A DNA stretch of 64,000 nucleotides from Notolepis coatsorum (taxonomy: Eukaryota > Chordata > Actinopteri > Aulopiformes > Paralepididae): positions 95,966,087 to 96,030,086 of the forward strand of contig OZ020598.1 of NCBI GenBank assembly GCA_963971535.1, read 5' to 3'. A program made the translations under genes and the position numbers. Positions within the stretch are counted from its first letter, which is position 1, and each line of letters opens with the position of its first letter. This document shows, in pieces, positions 11,401 through 21,717 of the stretch. The notes below the pieces were generated by a model, which was not told where the DNA came from, ran no database searches, and was given only the letters and a program-made list of their open reading frames with translations.

Positions 11401-11442
11401 CTACAGTTAAGTCTGCTGACCCAAGAAGCAGCAGCCAGCGAC

Positions 11443-13683
11443 ATGATCAACGGCAACATTCCTCCTCTGCCACCTCTGCAAAAGAACCCACGAGAGGCCA
11501 CAGCGAGAGGGAAGGAACCGGGGTTCACAACCGAGGCGCCCAGCACGTCGCGGGGACAAAACAGCGAGGCATCGCTCCTCACACCGGCGCCGGAGACCAA
11601 CAGCATCCACGCAATTGACGCTTCAGCCAGCAGTTGCACCAGCCGACCAGCAAGCGGCGACATACCCTCACCGAAGCCCCAGCAGACTTGGAGAGCGGCG
11701 CGGGACATCAAGATCACCAAGGACCCGACGGTTAGCTTGGCTGGCCCCGCCATGCCAGCTAGTCTACCCGGGCCGAGGCCAGGTCAAAAGGCACCCCCCC
11801 TCCCCCACAATGGAGTTCAATCAGACATATCTGTAAACAACCACCCCCCCCCCCCACATCGCGGGCTTTCACACAAAGGAATACAGACTCCAGCAAAGGA
11901 CAAAGAAGAATCACCCCCTCCCCCCCTCTCCACCCACGGCACAAACAGCAACAACGCCCCCCCTCCCCCCACCACAGGACAGGACTCAAATGAACAGAGT
12001 TACCTCAAGTGTGACAACGTCAATCTGATTACCAGCAAAAATGGACTACACATATTTCATCTTAATACAAATAGCCTGAGACCTAAACTGGCTGAAATCA
12101 AACAGTTGTTTTTAAACGGTAAGGCTAACATATTGTGTTTCACAGAAACAAAATTAGACTCATCTGTACAGGATCCAGAGATTGAAATTGAAAACTACTC
12201 AATAGTCAGGAGGGATAGGAACCAGTATGGAGGTGGCGTCTGTGTGTACATACACAAGGATACCAAATACATCAACCGTACTGACCTTAACCATGATGAA
12301 ATTGAAACTGTTTGGATTGAAATCTTATTAGACAGGGCGAAACCAGTACTAGTAGGCACAATCTATAGACCACCAGAACAGAGTGGCTTTTATGACACAC
12401 TTGATGGGTGTTTAGCTGGGGTGGAGGGGGTAGAAAAAATTCTTATTGGGGACTGGAACACGGATATGCTGCGTAAATCAGCACCCGTCTTCAAGGCCTT
12501 CAGTAGGTTTTCTGATCTGCACGGTTTCAGCCAGCTAATCACCCAACCCACAAGGGTATGCGATTCGACACAAACCACCATTGACCTCATTTTGACCACT
12601 GACAAGTCAATGATCTCCAATAAAGGGGTGATAGCATGCGGGTTAAGTGATCATTATATGATTTTCTGTACCCGCAAAAAGCTAAAACAGAAGGCCGGCT
12701 GTCACAAAACAGTCACATCTAGAGACCTCAAAACTTACTCTAGAGAGGCCTTTAACCTAGAACTGGGGAGCTTGGACTGGTCAGATGAACTCAGTGGTAC
12801 ACAGGTTGAAGAAACATGGCTTGGATTCAAAACCAAATTCACAGCAATACTCAACAACATGGCACCGATAAGAACCACCAGGGTTAAAAATCGCGCTGAG
12901 GCATGGATGCACACTGAAATACTGGCCGCTATGAAAACCAGAGACAAAAAATGCTCTGAACTTCATAAAAGTCAGACAAAGCTTTCCAAAAGCTCAAACA
13001 GTGAACTCCAAGCCCACGTGGTTGAACTAAAAATCCAAAGAAACAGACTAAGAAATGACGTAAACACCATGATCAGAACCGCAAAAAGAAATTTCATCAA
13101 CGACAAAACTGAGGAAAACAAAAACAAACCCCGCAAACTTTGGAAATTACTCAATAATCAACTAGGCTGCAGTAAAAAACTTAAAACCAGATTCTCAAAC
13201 ATAAACATAAAGATGGACAACACGCTCATCACAGACAAGCTGGATGTAGCCAATTACTTAAACATCTTCTTCACAAACATAGCCACAACACTGGTAAACA
13301 AACTACCCTCCCATTCAGGGCATTATGGGGTAGAACACATAGTAGCATACTACAAAAACCTAGGGGTCCACAAAGACGACTTCAAACTTGAAATGGTAAC
13401 AACCGATGAGGTACTCAAAAAATTGAGCGCCCTCCAACCTAACAAGGCCACTGGCCATGACAACATCCCCTCCAAATTCCTCAGAGACACAGCAGCCGCC
13501 ATCACCCCAGTCATCACACACATAATAAACCTCTCTATAAAACAGGGGCACGTCCCCAAGGACTTCAAAATTGCGAGAGTGACCCCTCTACACAAAAAGG
13601 GCAGCAAATTAGACCCAGGCAACTACCGCCCTGTTTCTATTCTTACCTCCATCTCGAAAGTCATGGAGAAAATAGTCTATGAC
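11443..13683 (+). pseudogene. LINE ORF2, 5' part: endonuclease and start of reverse transcriptase
   Basis: An open frame (open from 11290; first ATG outside the MITE is 11443) encodes a Pro-rich leader, then an APE-type endonuclease. Visible motifs are HIFHLNTNSLRPKL, CFTETKLD, GGGVCVYI, IGDWN and GLSDHYMI; the Glu, Asp and His residues expected for AP-endonuclease-like nicking are present. The RT begins near ATGHDNIPSKFL and stops after NYRPVSILTSISKVMEKIVYD. At 13684 an antisense L2 element interrupts it, and the protein resumes at 18368. This belongs to the CR1/L2/Rex group; the exact clade is not certain. The frame stays open over 740 codons, so the insertion is probably young. Confidence 0.85.
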
Positions 13684-13905
13684 ATTTACATTTACATTTA
13701 GTCATTTAGCTGACGCTTTTATCCAAAGCGACTTACAAGTTCTGTACGACAAGCCATCAGGAAGGGCACAACTCTATCAGCTGAGCAACAATGTTCATCA
13801 AAGTGTTGAGTGCTACAGTGTAGGTTAGTTTATTAGGACAAGTGCATGACAGTACGGTTAGTTAGGGTTAGATTTTTAATTTTTAATTTTTTTAATTTTT
13901 TTTTT
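13684..13905 (-). mobile_element. L2 3' UTR with (AAATGT)n tail
   Basis: Plus-strand ACATTTACATTTACATTT then GTCATTTAGCTGACGCTTTT. This is the recognition-type 3' end of fish L2 LINEs. An A/T-rich run lies at about 13870-13908. Confidence 0.85.
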
Positions 13906-16777
13906 AATTCAGATAATGGTTGAAGAAGTGCGTCTTTAGTCGACGACGAAAGATTGGACGTGATTCGGCTGTCCTAACTGGGGTGGGTAGTTCATTCCAC
14001 CATTGTGGGGCAAGGACTGAGAATAGGCGACTTCTCTTTGATGACCCTCCCGGAGCTTGGATAGGAGTAGGTCTGAGGCGGCCAGAAGATGCAGAGCGTA
14101 GGGGTCTTGAGGGTGTGTAGTTAGAGACCATTGACCGGAGGTAGGCGGGAGCGGTTCCCTTTGCCGCACGGTATGCTAGGTCGAGGGCCTTGAAGCGGAT
14201 TCGTGCAGCAATGGGGAGCCAGTGCAGGTCTCTAAGAAGTGGGGTGACATGGGCCGACTTCGGTAGGTTTGAGATCAGGCGGGCCGCTGCGTTCTGAATG
14301 AGTTGAAGAGGCTTAGTGGCAGTGGCCGGGAGGCCAGCGAGCAGTGCATTGCAGTAGTCGAGGCGGGAGATGACTGTTGATTGGACGAGGAGTTGGGTGG
14401 CTTCTTTTGTCAGGAAGGGGCTGATCCTTCTGACGTTGCTCAGGAGGAATCGGCAGGTTCTGGTCGTCGCTGCGATGTGAGCAGAGAAGTTCAACTGGTC
14501 GTCGAGGACAACACCAAGGTTCTTGGCGGTCGGGGACGCAGTCACAGCTGCATTCTCGACTGTGATTGAAAGGTCGGTTAGGGGGGAGGATTTGGCCGGC
14601 AGGTGGAGCAATTCTGTTTTGCTTAGGTTCAGTTTGAGGTGGTTGGACGTCATCCAGGCTGAGATGTCGGACAGACAGGCCGAGATCCGCTCAGAGACGT
14701 GGATATCTGAGGGAGGGAAGGAGAGGAAGAGTTGAGTATCGTCGGCATAACAATGGTAGGAGAAGCCATGAGACGTGATAATGTTACCCAGTGGTTTAGT
14801 GTAGAGGGAGAAGAGAAGGGGTCCTAAAACCGAGCCCTGGGGGACACCCGTCCGCAGGGGGCGGGTGGCCGACAGGGTCCCTCTCCATGACACTTGGTAG
14901 GAGCGGTCATTGAGGTATGATGACAGCCATGTCAGCGCAGAGCCAGCCACTCCCATTCCTGCGAGGGCCGCAAGGAGGATCTGGTGGTTGACTGTGTCGA
15001 AGGCTGCAGATAGATCTAGGAGAATCAGGACAGAGGAGAGGCCTTTCGCTTTTGCTAAGTGAAGTGCCTCTGTGACCGCAATGAGGGCTGTCTCTGTGGA
15101 GTGACCAGTCCTGAAGCCTGACTGATTAGGGTCTAGGAGGTCATTCTGTAAGAGATAAGCAGTAAGTTGGTTGGATACAGCACGTTCAAGTGTTTTAGAA
15201 AGGAAGGAGAGAAGAGAGACAGGACGGTAGTTGCCTATGACGGTAGGGTTCAGGGTTGGTTTTTTTATGAGCGGCGTGACTCTGGCTTGTTTTAGGGAGG
15301 TGGGGACCACCCCCGAGTTGAGTGAGGAGTTGATGGTTGCAGTTAGGAATGGGAGGATGTCTGGTGCTATGGTCTGGAGGAGTGGGGAGGGTAGCTGGTC
15401 CAGCTGGCAAGTAGTCGGACGGTTCGACGTTACCAGTGTCAGGGTCTCTGCTTCTGTAATGGGAGAGAAAGATGACAGAGTGAAGGATGAGGTTCTCGAT
15501 TCAGCATTTGGAATGGGTGGGGGTTGGGAGAAGGAGCTGCGGATGTTCTCCACTTTTTCCTCAAAGAAGATCGCAAAGTCTTCGGCAGAGAAAGATGAGG
15601 GAGGGGGGGGTGGGGGGGGAGTGAGGAGGGAGGACATGGTAGCATGCAGTTTGCGAAGATTCTTGGCAGAGGCCTCGATCCTATGGTGGAAGAAAGAAGC
15701 TTTGGCATTAGTGATGGTTTTGGAGAATGTTAACAAGAGGTTGTGATATGTGTCGATGTCAGCAGTGAGGCGTGACTTTCTATACTTCCTTTCAGCTGCT
15801 CTCAGGACCTGTCTTTGTTCTCTCACTGGATCTGTCAGCCATGGACTGGGTGGGGAACGGCGGGCAGGTTTCTCAACGAGGGGACAGAGCTTGTTGAAGG
15901 AGGTTGCAAGGGCTGAAAGGAGGGTGGAGGTTGCCATCTCTGTGGAGAGAGCAGAGAAGGTGTCACTCAAAGGTAGAGCGGATAGTATGTCAGAGGAGAG
16001 GGTGGAGGGGGATAGGGAGGGCAGGTTGCGTCTGAGTGAGACTGTTTGAGTTGGGGTGAAGACCTTTCGGTTAAGCATGAGAGTTAGTGAGAAGGATATG
16101 AAGGAATGGTCAGATACATGTAGGGGAGTTACCGTGGTGTTAATGATGCTGGAGTTACGGGAAAATATGAGATCCAAGGAGTTGCCTGCTTTGTGGGTGG
16201 GAGGCATGGCAGTGGGAGTCAGGTCAAACGATTGTAGGAGGGAGACTACTATGACTGACTGAGATGAGTCAGGCAGGTTGAAGTCGCCCAATAGAAGGAG
16301 AGGGGTACCATCTTCCGGTAAGGAGCTAAGAAGCATGTCCAGCTCATCTGTGAAGTGATCGAGTGTACCTGGAGGGCGGTAGAGTGTAACAATGGTGAGA
16401 TTGAAAGGATTAGAGACAGATACTGCATGATATTCGAGAGAGGAGAGTGACAGTTCTGGGAGTGGTGTTACGTTTGTAGCCCATGAAGGAGATGTCATGA
16501 GGCCAGTGCCTCCACCCCGTCTGGAAGGTCGAGGTGTGTGAGTGAAGTTATAGTTTGTAGATAATGCTGCAGGTGTTGATGAGTTATTGGGGGTTATCCA
16601 GGTCTCAGTTAGAGCCAGGAGCTGCAGATTTAGACTATGGGCGTAGGCAGTAATGAAGTCAGCTTTCTTGACTGCTGATTGACAATTCCATAAGCCTCCC
16701 CGTACTGTGATAGGTGTATTAGTGGCTGTAGGAGGGTAGGAGAGATTAGCCGGGTTGCTAGCAAACTGCCGTGGGTT
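13904..16777 (-). CDS. L2-type LINE ORF2: endonuclease-reverse transcriptase
   Basis: An uninterrupted minus-strand frame of about 957 codons (16777 to the stop at 13904); the first ATG is at 16498, but endonuclease homology begins upstream of it (GGLWNCQSAVKKADF, LLALTETW). The true start is therefore upstream, non-AUG or lost. Domain order: APE endonuclease (ETW, YRPPG, LLLGDFNLP, SLDLIFSR, VSDHSFISF), a linker, then RT with NYRPVSLLSFLSKTLERAVS, SGFRTGHSTETAL, LLDLSAAFDTVNH, GVPQGSVLGPLLFSLY and catalytic YADD at 14738-14749 (about residue 677). The C-terminal block HVTPLLRDLHWLP and LFSVLAPQWWNELP follows. It makes cDNA by target-primed reverse transcription. No stop or frameshift is visible, so it may be recently active. 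Confidence 0.9.
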   Translation of the reverse strand, partial: NPRQFASNPANLSYPPTATNTPITVRGGLWNCQSAVKKADFITAYAHSLNLQLLALTETWITPNNSSTPAALSTNYNFTHTPRPSRRGGGTGLMTSPSWATNVTPLPELSLSSLEYHAVSVSNPFNLTIVTLYRPPGTLDHFTDELDMLLSSLPEDGTPLLLLGDFNLPDSSQSVIVVSLLQSFDLTPTAMPPTHKAGNSLDLIFSRNSSIINTTVTPLHVSDHSFISFSLTLMLNRKVFTPTQTVSLRRNLPSLSPSTLSSDILSALPLSDTFSALSTEMATSTLLSALATSFNKLCPLVEKPARRSPPSPWLTDPVREQRQVLRAAERKYRKSRLTADIDTYHNLLLTFSKTITNAKASFFHHRIEASAKNLRKLHATMSSLLTPPPPPPPSSFSAEDFAIFFEEKVENIRSSFSQPPPIPNAESRTSSFTLSSFSPITEAETLTLVTSNRPTTCQLDQLPSPLLQTIAPDILPFLTATINSSLNSGVVPTSLKQARVTPLIKKPTLNPTVIGNYRPVSLLSFLSKTLERAVSNQLTAYLLQNDLLDPNQSGFRTGHSTETALIAVTEALHLAKAKGLSSVLILLDLSAAFDTVNHQILLAALAGMGVAGSALTWLSSYLNDRSYQVSWRGTLSATRPLRTGVPQGSVLGPLLFSLYTKPLGNIITSHGFSYHCYADDTQLFLSFPPSDIHVSERISACLSDISAWMTSNHLKLNLSKTELLHLPAKSSPLTDLSITVENAAVTASPTAKNLGVVLDDQLNFSAHIAATTRTCRFLLSNVRRISPFLTKEATQLLVQSTVISRLDYCNALLAGLPATATKPLQLIQNAAARLISNLPKSAHVTPLLRDLHWLPIAARIRFKALDLAYRAAKGTAPAYLRSMVSNYTPSRPLRSASSGRLRPTPIQAPGGSSKRSRLFSVLAPQWWNELPTPVRTAESRPIFRRRLKTHFFNHYLN

Positions 16778-17060
16778 CTAGAGGAGCAGATTGTGGATAT
16801 AGGTATGAGACACATTGTCTTGTCAAGAGTGGCAGGGAGGAAGTAGAGAAATAGCAGAGTGGGAGGGAAAGGGAGATTTTTCAGAGTGGAGTGTAAGATA
16901 GGACTAGGGTGTACTTAGCACTAGGTGGATCGGTGGATCCCTCTGCGGAGAACTCCAGGAAAACTCCTCCTCTTTGTCCCTCTTCGTTTCTCGACGCTTC
17001 GCTGACGCTACACCAGCAAGCCTTTAAATCTCTATCACTAATTAGTGCTGTCTTAACACC
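16778..17060 (-). promoter_or_regulatory. probable 5' UTR of the L2 element (single-copy part)
   Basis: Lies between the ORF and the tandem repeats. No ORF of note. On the minus strand it begins after the repeat array and ends at a TAG that precedes the open frame. Its role as leader is inferred from position. Confidence 0.45.
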
Positions 17061-18367
17061 TGGCCCTTAATGGGGGCACTTAACAAAACAAAATGGCAGT
17101 TTTAAACACGCCCCTTTAATCAAGTCAGCTGGTTCCTCACTTTTAAGATTCACTAATAAACTTAAAATGGCTTACCCTAGTTTTCAGTATAAAGCAATGT
17201 TTCTCAGTGAGTGTGTCCTGTCCTTCCTTAACAGAGCTCAGTACAGAGTGATTTCAACACAGTCTGGACCTCTGCTTTTAAACAGGGCAGGCTCTTAATG
17301 GCTCACTCAGCAAATCAGTTGCTACTAGTAAACAGGAAACAGTCCCTTAATGGGGGCACTTAACTAAACAAAATGGCCGTTTTAAACACGCCCCTTTAAT
17401 CAAGTCAGCTGGTTCCTCACTTTTAAGATTCACTAATAAACTTAAAATGGCTTACCCTAGTTTTCAGTATAAAGCAATGTTTCTCAGTGAGTGTGTCCTG
17501 TCCTTCCTTAACAGAGCTCAGTACAGAGTGATTTCAACACAGTCTGGACCTCTGCTTTTAAACAGGGCAGGCTCTTAATGGCTCACTCAGCAAATCAGTT
17601 GCTACTAGTAAACAGGAAACAGTCCCTTAATGGGGGCACTTAACTAAACAAAATGGCCGTTTTAAACACGCCCCTTTAATCAAGTCAGCTGGTTCCTCAC
17701 TTTTAAGATTCACTAATAAACTTAAAATGGCTTACCCTAGTTTTCAGTATAAAGCAATGTTTCTCAGTGAGTGTGTCCTGTCCTTCCTTAACAGAGCTCA
17801 GTACAGAGTGATTTCAACACAGTCTGGACCTCTGCTTTTAAACAGGGCAGGCTCTTAATGGCTCACTCAGCAAATCAGTTGCTACTAGTAAACAGGAAAC
17901 AGTCCCTTAATGGGGGCACTTAACTAAACAAAATGGCCGTTTTAAACACGCCCCTTTAATCAAGTCAGCTGGTTCCTCACTTTTAAGATTCACTAATAAA
18001 CTTAAAATGGCTTACCCTAGTTTTCAGTATAAAGCAATGTTTCTCAGTGAGTGTGTCCTGTCCTTCCTTAACAGAGCTCAGTACAGAGTGATTTCAACAC
18101 AGTCTGGACCTCTGCTTTTAAACAGGGCAGGCTCTTAATGGCTCACTCAGCAAATCAGTTGCTACTAGTAAACAGGAAACAGTCCCTTAATGGGGGCACT
18201 TAACTAAACAAAATGGCCGTTTTAAACACGCCCCTTTAATCAAGTCAGCTGGTTCCTCACTTTTAAGATTCACTAATAAACTTAAAATGGCTTACCCTAG
18301 TTTTCAGTATAAAGCAATGTTTCTCAGTGAGTGTGTCCTGTCCTTCCTTAACAGAGCTCAGTACAGA
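17061..18367 (-). repeat. 280-bp tandem repeat (about 4.7 copies) on the L2 5' side
   Basis: The word CCCTTAATGGGGGCACTTAA recurs at 17064, 17344, 17624, 17904 and 18184, exactly every 280 bp. Units two to four look identical by eye; the unit nearest the ORF has a few differences. The last unit is cut at CAGAGCTCAGTACAGAG where the host LINE resumes. Its position resembles the 5' monomers that drive transcription of some LINEs, but promoter function is an inference. Confidence 0.93.
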
Positions 18368-19637
18368 GTCGAAAAGTACTTGGCGGAAAAAAATCTAATC
18401 TACGAATTCCAATCTGGCTTCAGAACGTCCCACTCCACTGACACATGCCTCCTCTATTTGAACGACCACATCAAACAAGAGGTGGACGCGGGCAAATACT
18501 GCGGCATGGTCATGCTGGACCTACAAAAGGCCTTCGACACTGTCAATCACTCCATTCTAATGGACAAGCTAAAAGCTATTGGTTTTGATAGCTTATCAGT
18601 GAGCTGGATGCAATCCTACCTGGAGGGGAGAGAACAGATGGTAGAGGTAAACGGTACTCTATCCCCCCCCCCTCACAGTGAGCTGTGGTGTTCCACAAGG
18701 AAGCATACTAGGACCGCTACTCTTCCTAATTTATGCAAATGACATGTCGTCAGCCTGTGACTGCAACTTGTTCCTGTTTGCGGACGACTCAGCCCTGCTG
18801 GTCTCTGACAAGAACAAATTGCAGGTTGAAAAAACCCTCAGCACGGAACTAGGCAAAATCTGCATATGGCTCGCTGATAACAAACTATCATTACACATGG
18901 GCAAAACAGAGTCCATTCTCTTCGGTTCAAATAACAAACTCAGCAAGACCGACGGTTTCTCAGTTACAGTGGGTGACAATATTGTCACAAGGAGAGACGA
19001 AATTACCTACCTTGGTTCCATCCTAGAGGCAAATCTTTCCTGTGACAAAATGGCATCCAATGTAATAAAAAAAGTCAACCAACGAACTAGATTCTTGTAC
19101 CGGATCTCCTCTCTGGTAAACAAGAATACCCTGAAGACTCTGGCAGGAGCACTCATTCAAGGGTACTATGACTATGCGTGCACCTCATGGTACCAAAGCA
19201 CCTCAAAGGCGCTTAAAACAAAATTACAAACATCACAAAACAAACTGGTCAGACTACTACTTGACCTGAACCCCAGAACCCACCTCACCCCTGCCCACTT
19301 TGCCAACCTAGGATGGCTTAGAGTAGACGACAGAGTACAGCAACTTGCAATGGGCCTGGTCTACAAGATACACTATACGACCGGGGTGCCCATGTACATG
19401 TCAAAATACTTCCCAAAGGTCAGTGAATACCACAACCACTACACCAGAGGAAGCTCAACAAATCATGTTAAACCCAGATTCGGCTCAAACAAAGGACTAA
19501 ACACGTTTCGCAATTATGCCACAACAATGTGGAACGCCCTACCCAAAGCTGTAAAGGAATGTGAATCCCTGCCCACATTCAAAACCGCTCTTAAAGAGCA
19601 CCTACGGGAGGCTGCAATTCGAAACTGGCCACCGTAA
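18368..19637 (+). pseudogene. LINE ORF2, 3' part: rest of reverse transcriptase
   Basis: Continuation of the interrupted LINE from 13683: VEKYLAEKNLIYEFQSGFRT, then LDLQKAFDTVNHSIL. After the C run at about 18663-18672 the frame shifts by one base, and SCGVPQGSILGPLLFLIYAN and catalytic FADD (18777-18788) follow. The C-terminal thumb-like region and the ending MWNALPKAVKECESLPTFK stop at 19635-19637. Apart from the L2 insertion and the homopolymer shift, the protein is open. Together with 11443-13683 it would form one EN-RT polyprotein. Confidence 0.85.
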
Positions 19638-20090
19638 ATGCCCAAAACCCCCACCACCTCCTAATAGACAGTCTCCTCACCACCGCATGTATATATTCCC
19701 TCCCCGCCGTATGTATATTTCCCTCCCACCCACCCACCCCCTCCTAATGTACAGTCCCCTCCCCATCATATGTATATACTCTGTCAGGATCTAGGGGTAA
19801 CAGTACTGTATATTTGAATACCGTTATGTCACAAATGTATCAGTACTAAATACCTATATGTCCCTATGCCATAAATGTCATGTATGTTGTGTATGTCATA
19901 AATGTCTATATGAATTGAAAATGGGGGACCCTGATGGAAACAAGACAAACCTCTTTCTCAGGTCTGCATCCCCTTAACAATTGTATGTATTGAGCCGTAC
20001 TGTATTGTACCCATTCTGCAATCTGTTAAATAAAGTTTTCATTCATTCATTCATTCATTCATTCATTCATTCATTCATTCATTCATTGTT
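19638..20090 (+). mobile_element. 3' UTR of the split LINE with (ATTC)n tail
   Basis: Contains the family hallmark GTATTGAGCCGTACTGTATT and CTGCAATCTGTTAAATAAAG, then about 12-13 ATTC units at 20040-20088. Related, 5'-truncated ends occur at 6285-6425, 35425-35528, 35530-35680, 59375-59432 and 62525-62575. Confidence 0.85.
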
Positions 20091-20124
20091 CAGTAGAAAG
20101 CTATCTGGCTGCACGTTAGCCTAG

Positions 20125-20233
20125 CTTAGCACAATGAATGGAAGCGGACAGTGGTGTTTAGCGTTCGGGAGAGGTGTTAGTTGGACAATGCCTAGGCTAA
20201 CTGGCACTGTCCACTTCCATTCATTGTGCTAAG
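20125..20233. repeat. small inverted repeat, 29-bp arms
   Basis: CTTAGCACAATGAATGGAAG... (20125-20153) pairs with 20205-20233 with one mismatch, leaving a loop of about 51 bp. Likely a MITE remnant. Confidence 0.75.
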
Positions 20234-20289
20234 GTGAAAGTATATAATCTTCATAGATGTTTTTATTTGCCATGTTTTGCCATGCAAAA

Positions 20290-20500
20290 TATTTTCATTC
20301 AAAGTAACTAGTAACTGATGGCTTCAGATAAATGTGTGAAAAGTACAATATTTCCTTTGAAATGTAGTGGAGTAAAAGTATAAAGTTCACTAAAAGGAAA
20401 ATGCTCATAAAGTACAAGCACCTCAAAATTATGCTTAAGTATATACAGTACTTGAGTACTTGAGTACAAATACGTAGTTACTTTCCCCCACTTTCCCCCA
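20290..20500. mobile_element. partial nonautonomous DNA transposon
   Basis: Words such as GTAGTGGAGTAAAAGTATAA and TACTTGAGTACTTGAGTAC with a terminal GTAGTTACTTTCCCCCACT are familiar from a widespread fish hAT-like MITE. Only one end is clear. Confidence 0.45.
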
Positions 20501-20551
20501 CTGCTTGTAGGGCTTGTACTATGGTTGCATCCAATATTAGGGGTGACATAT

Positions 20552-20835
20552 GGTGGCACAGTGATTAGCACTCTTACCTCACAGCAAGACGGTCCTGGGT
20601 TAAAACCCCAGCAGGGGGCATTTCTGCGTGGGTTTCCTCCGGGTACTCCGGTTCCCTCCCACACCAACGGACATGCATGCTAGGTTTCCTGCCATTGCTC
20701 ATACTCACTGGCATTCCACCTGGAGTTGGTCCCCGGGCGCCGCCCTGTGTGGCTGCCCACTGCTCCTAATAGTCAGGATTGGACAAATTCAGAGGGCGAC
20801 TTTTCCCACAGGGATTAATAAAGGTACAACTGAAT
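20552..20835 (+). mobile_element. DANA/Mermaid-type SINE
   Basis: tRNA-like head GGTGGCACAGTGATTAGCAC (A box) and TGGGTTAAAACCCC (degenerate B box), then the conserved GTGGGTTTCCTCCGGGTACT block. The LINE-like tail is CACAGGGATTAATAAAGGT. Confidence 0.82.
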
Positions 20836-20839
20836 GTGT

Positions 20840-21715
20840 TCAGTGTTGAGCCTTTGTTTAAGAGAGTCCACAAGTTTCCTGTGCTACTCATAGTGTGCAA
20901 TAGGTCACGGATGTGATGTGGGAGCAAATCCAACGTTCTGTCCAAATCCAATGTTCTGGAATAGAGAAAGTCAACAGTTTAATTCCTTTTGTAGGTCTGT
21001 TTTTATGGACACTACTGTCTTTGCAAGATATGTCTTGAAAAATATGTTATATACAAATTTAAATAGAGAAGCAATTCAACAGTGCAGACCGATTTATCGG
21101 GTATATTGTCAAAACCAAATGCCAAACAATTTTCCAAACAGCAGAAAATCAGTCTCGCAATGTCTCGCACTCGGAGTGAAAAACAGGCCTGACTGTCCAA
21201 CAGCTCTATCGAAGTGAACTGTTGTTGCATCTCTCTGTTTTACGTGCTTGGGGGGAAACTGCCGTCTGGCAGGACACACTGACCTGTCCTAGATTTAATC
21301 TAATCTCTCAAGTGCCGTCTCCACTTTTAGGAAACGTCCAGGCGTATGCTAAGATACATCAAGAGAACCTTGAGGAAATCACAGAGACCATGTCCTCATT
21401 TTGTCCTTTTTTTATTATTAGTAACTAGGGTACATTCAATTAAAGTCCTAACAGCAGTGGGTGATTTGAGGGAAGGGCATCCAGCGTATTAACTAACTAC
21501 AGATTATTCGAGGGAAATCGACAACCTGTCCATCATCCCCTTGTAAAACATAATCATTCACTGCTTTATACAAACCATAACTTGTTTCCTAGCAGCATGT
21601 GACCAACAGGCAGTTACGACAGTTATATAAAGTTCCTGTTGTTTCTTATTTCTATTTGCTGTCACAGGAGAACATGGGTTTGGCCTGGCGGGCAAGCACA
21701 CTAGCACTGTATTTA
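20840..21715. other. unassigned sequence
   Basis: Short frames only; no domain, repeat tail or TIR recognised. Confidence 0.3.
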
Positions 21716-21717
21716 GC

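Larger units (their letters stand above)
13684..18367 (-). mobile_element. L2-type LINE inserted antisense into another LINE
   Basis: The 3' end is the fish L2 tail (minus strand GTAAGTCGCTTTGGATAAAA then repeated AAATGT, plus 13684-13740). The ORF is at 13904-16777, and a 280-bp tandem repeat lies on its 5' side up to 18367. Host LINE coding sequence stops at GAC (13683) and resumes at GTC (18368) with about one codon missing and no obvious target duplication. That matches L2/CR1 behaviour, which often lacks clear TSDs. Confidence 0.85.

Noticed and set aside
11290-11442. ATG 11290 as true start of the LINE protein
   Set aside because: This part matches a MITE-like sequence, so the frame extends into it by chance.
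13920-16262. plus-strand ORFs over the L2 element
   Set aside because: Shadows of the minus-strand RT frame; no domains.
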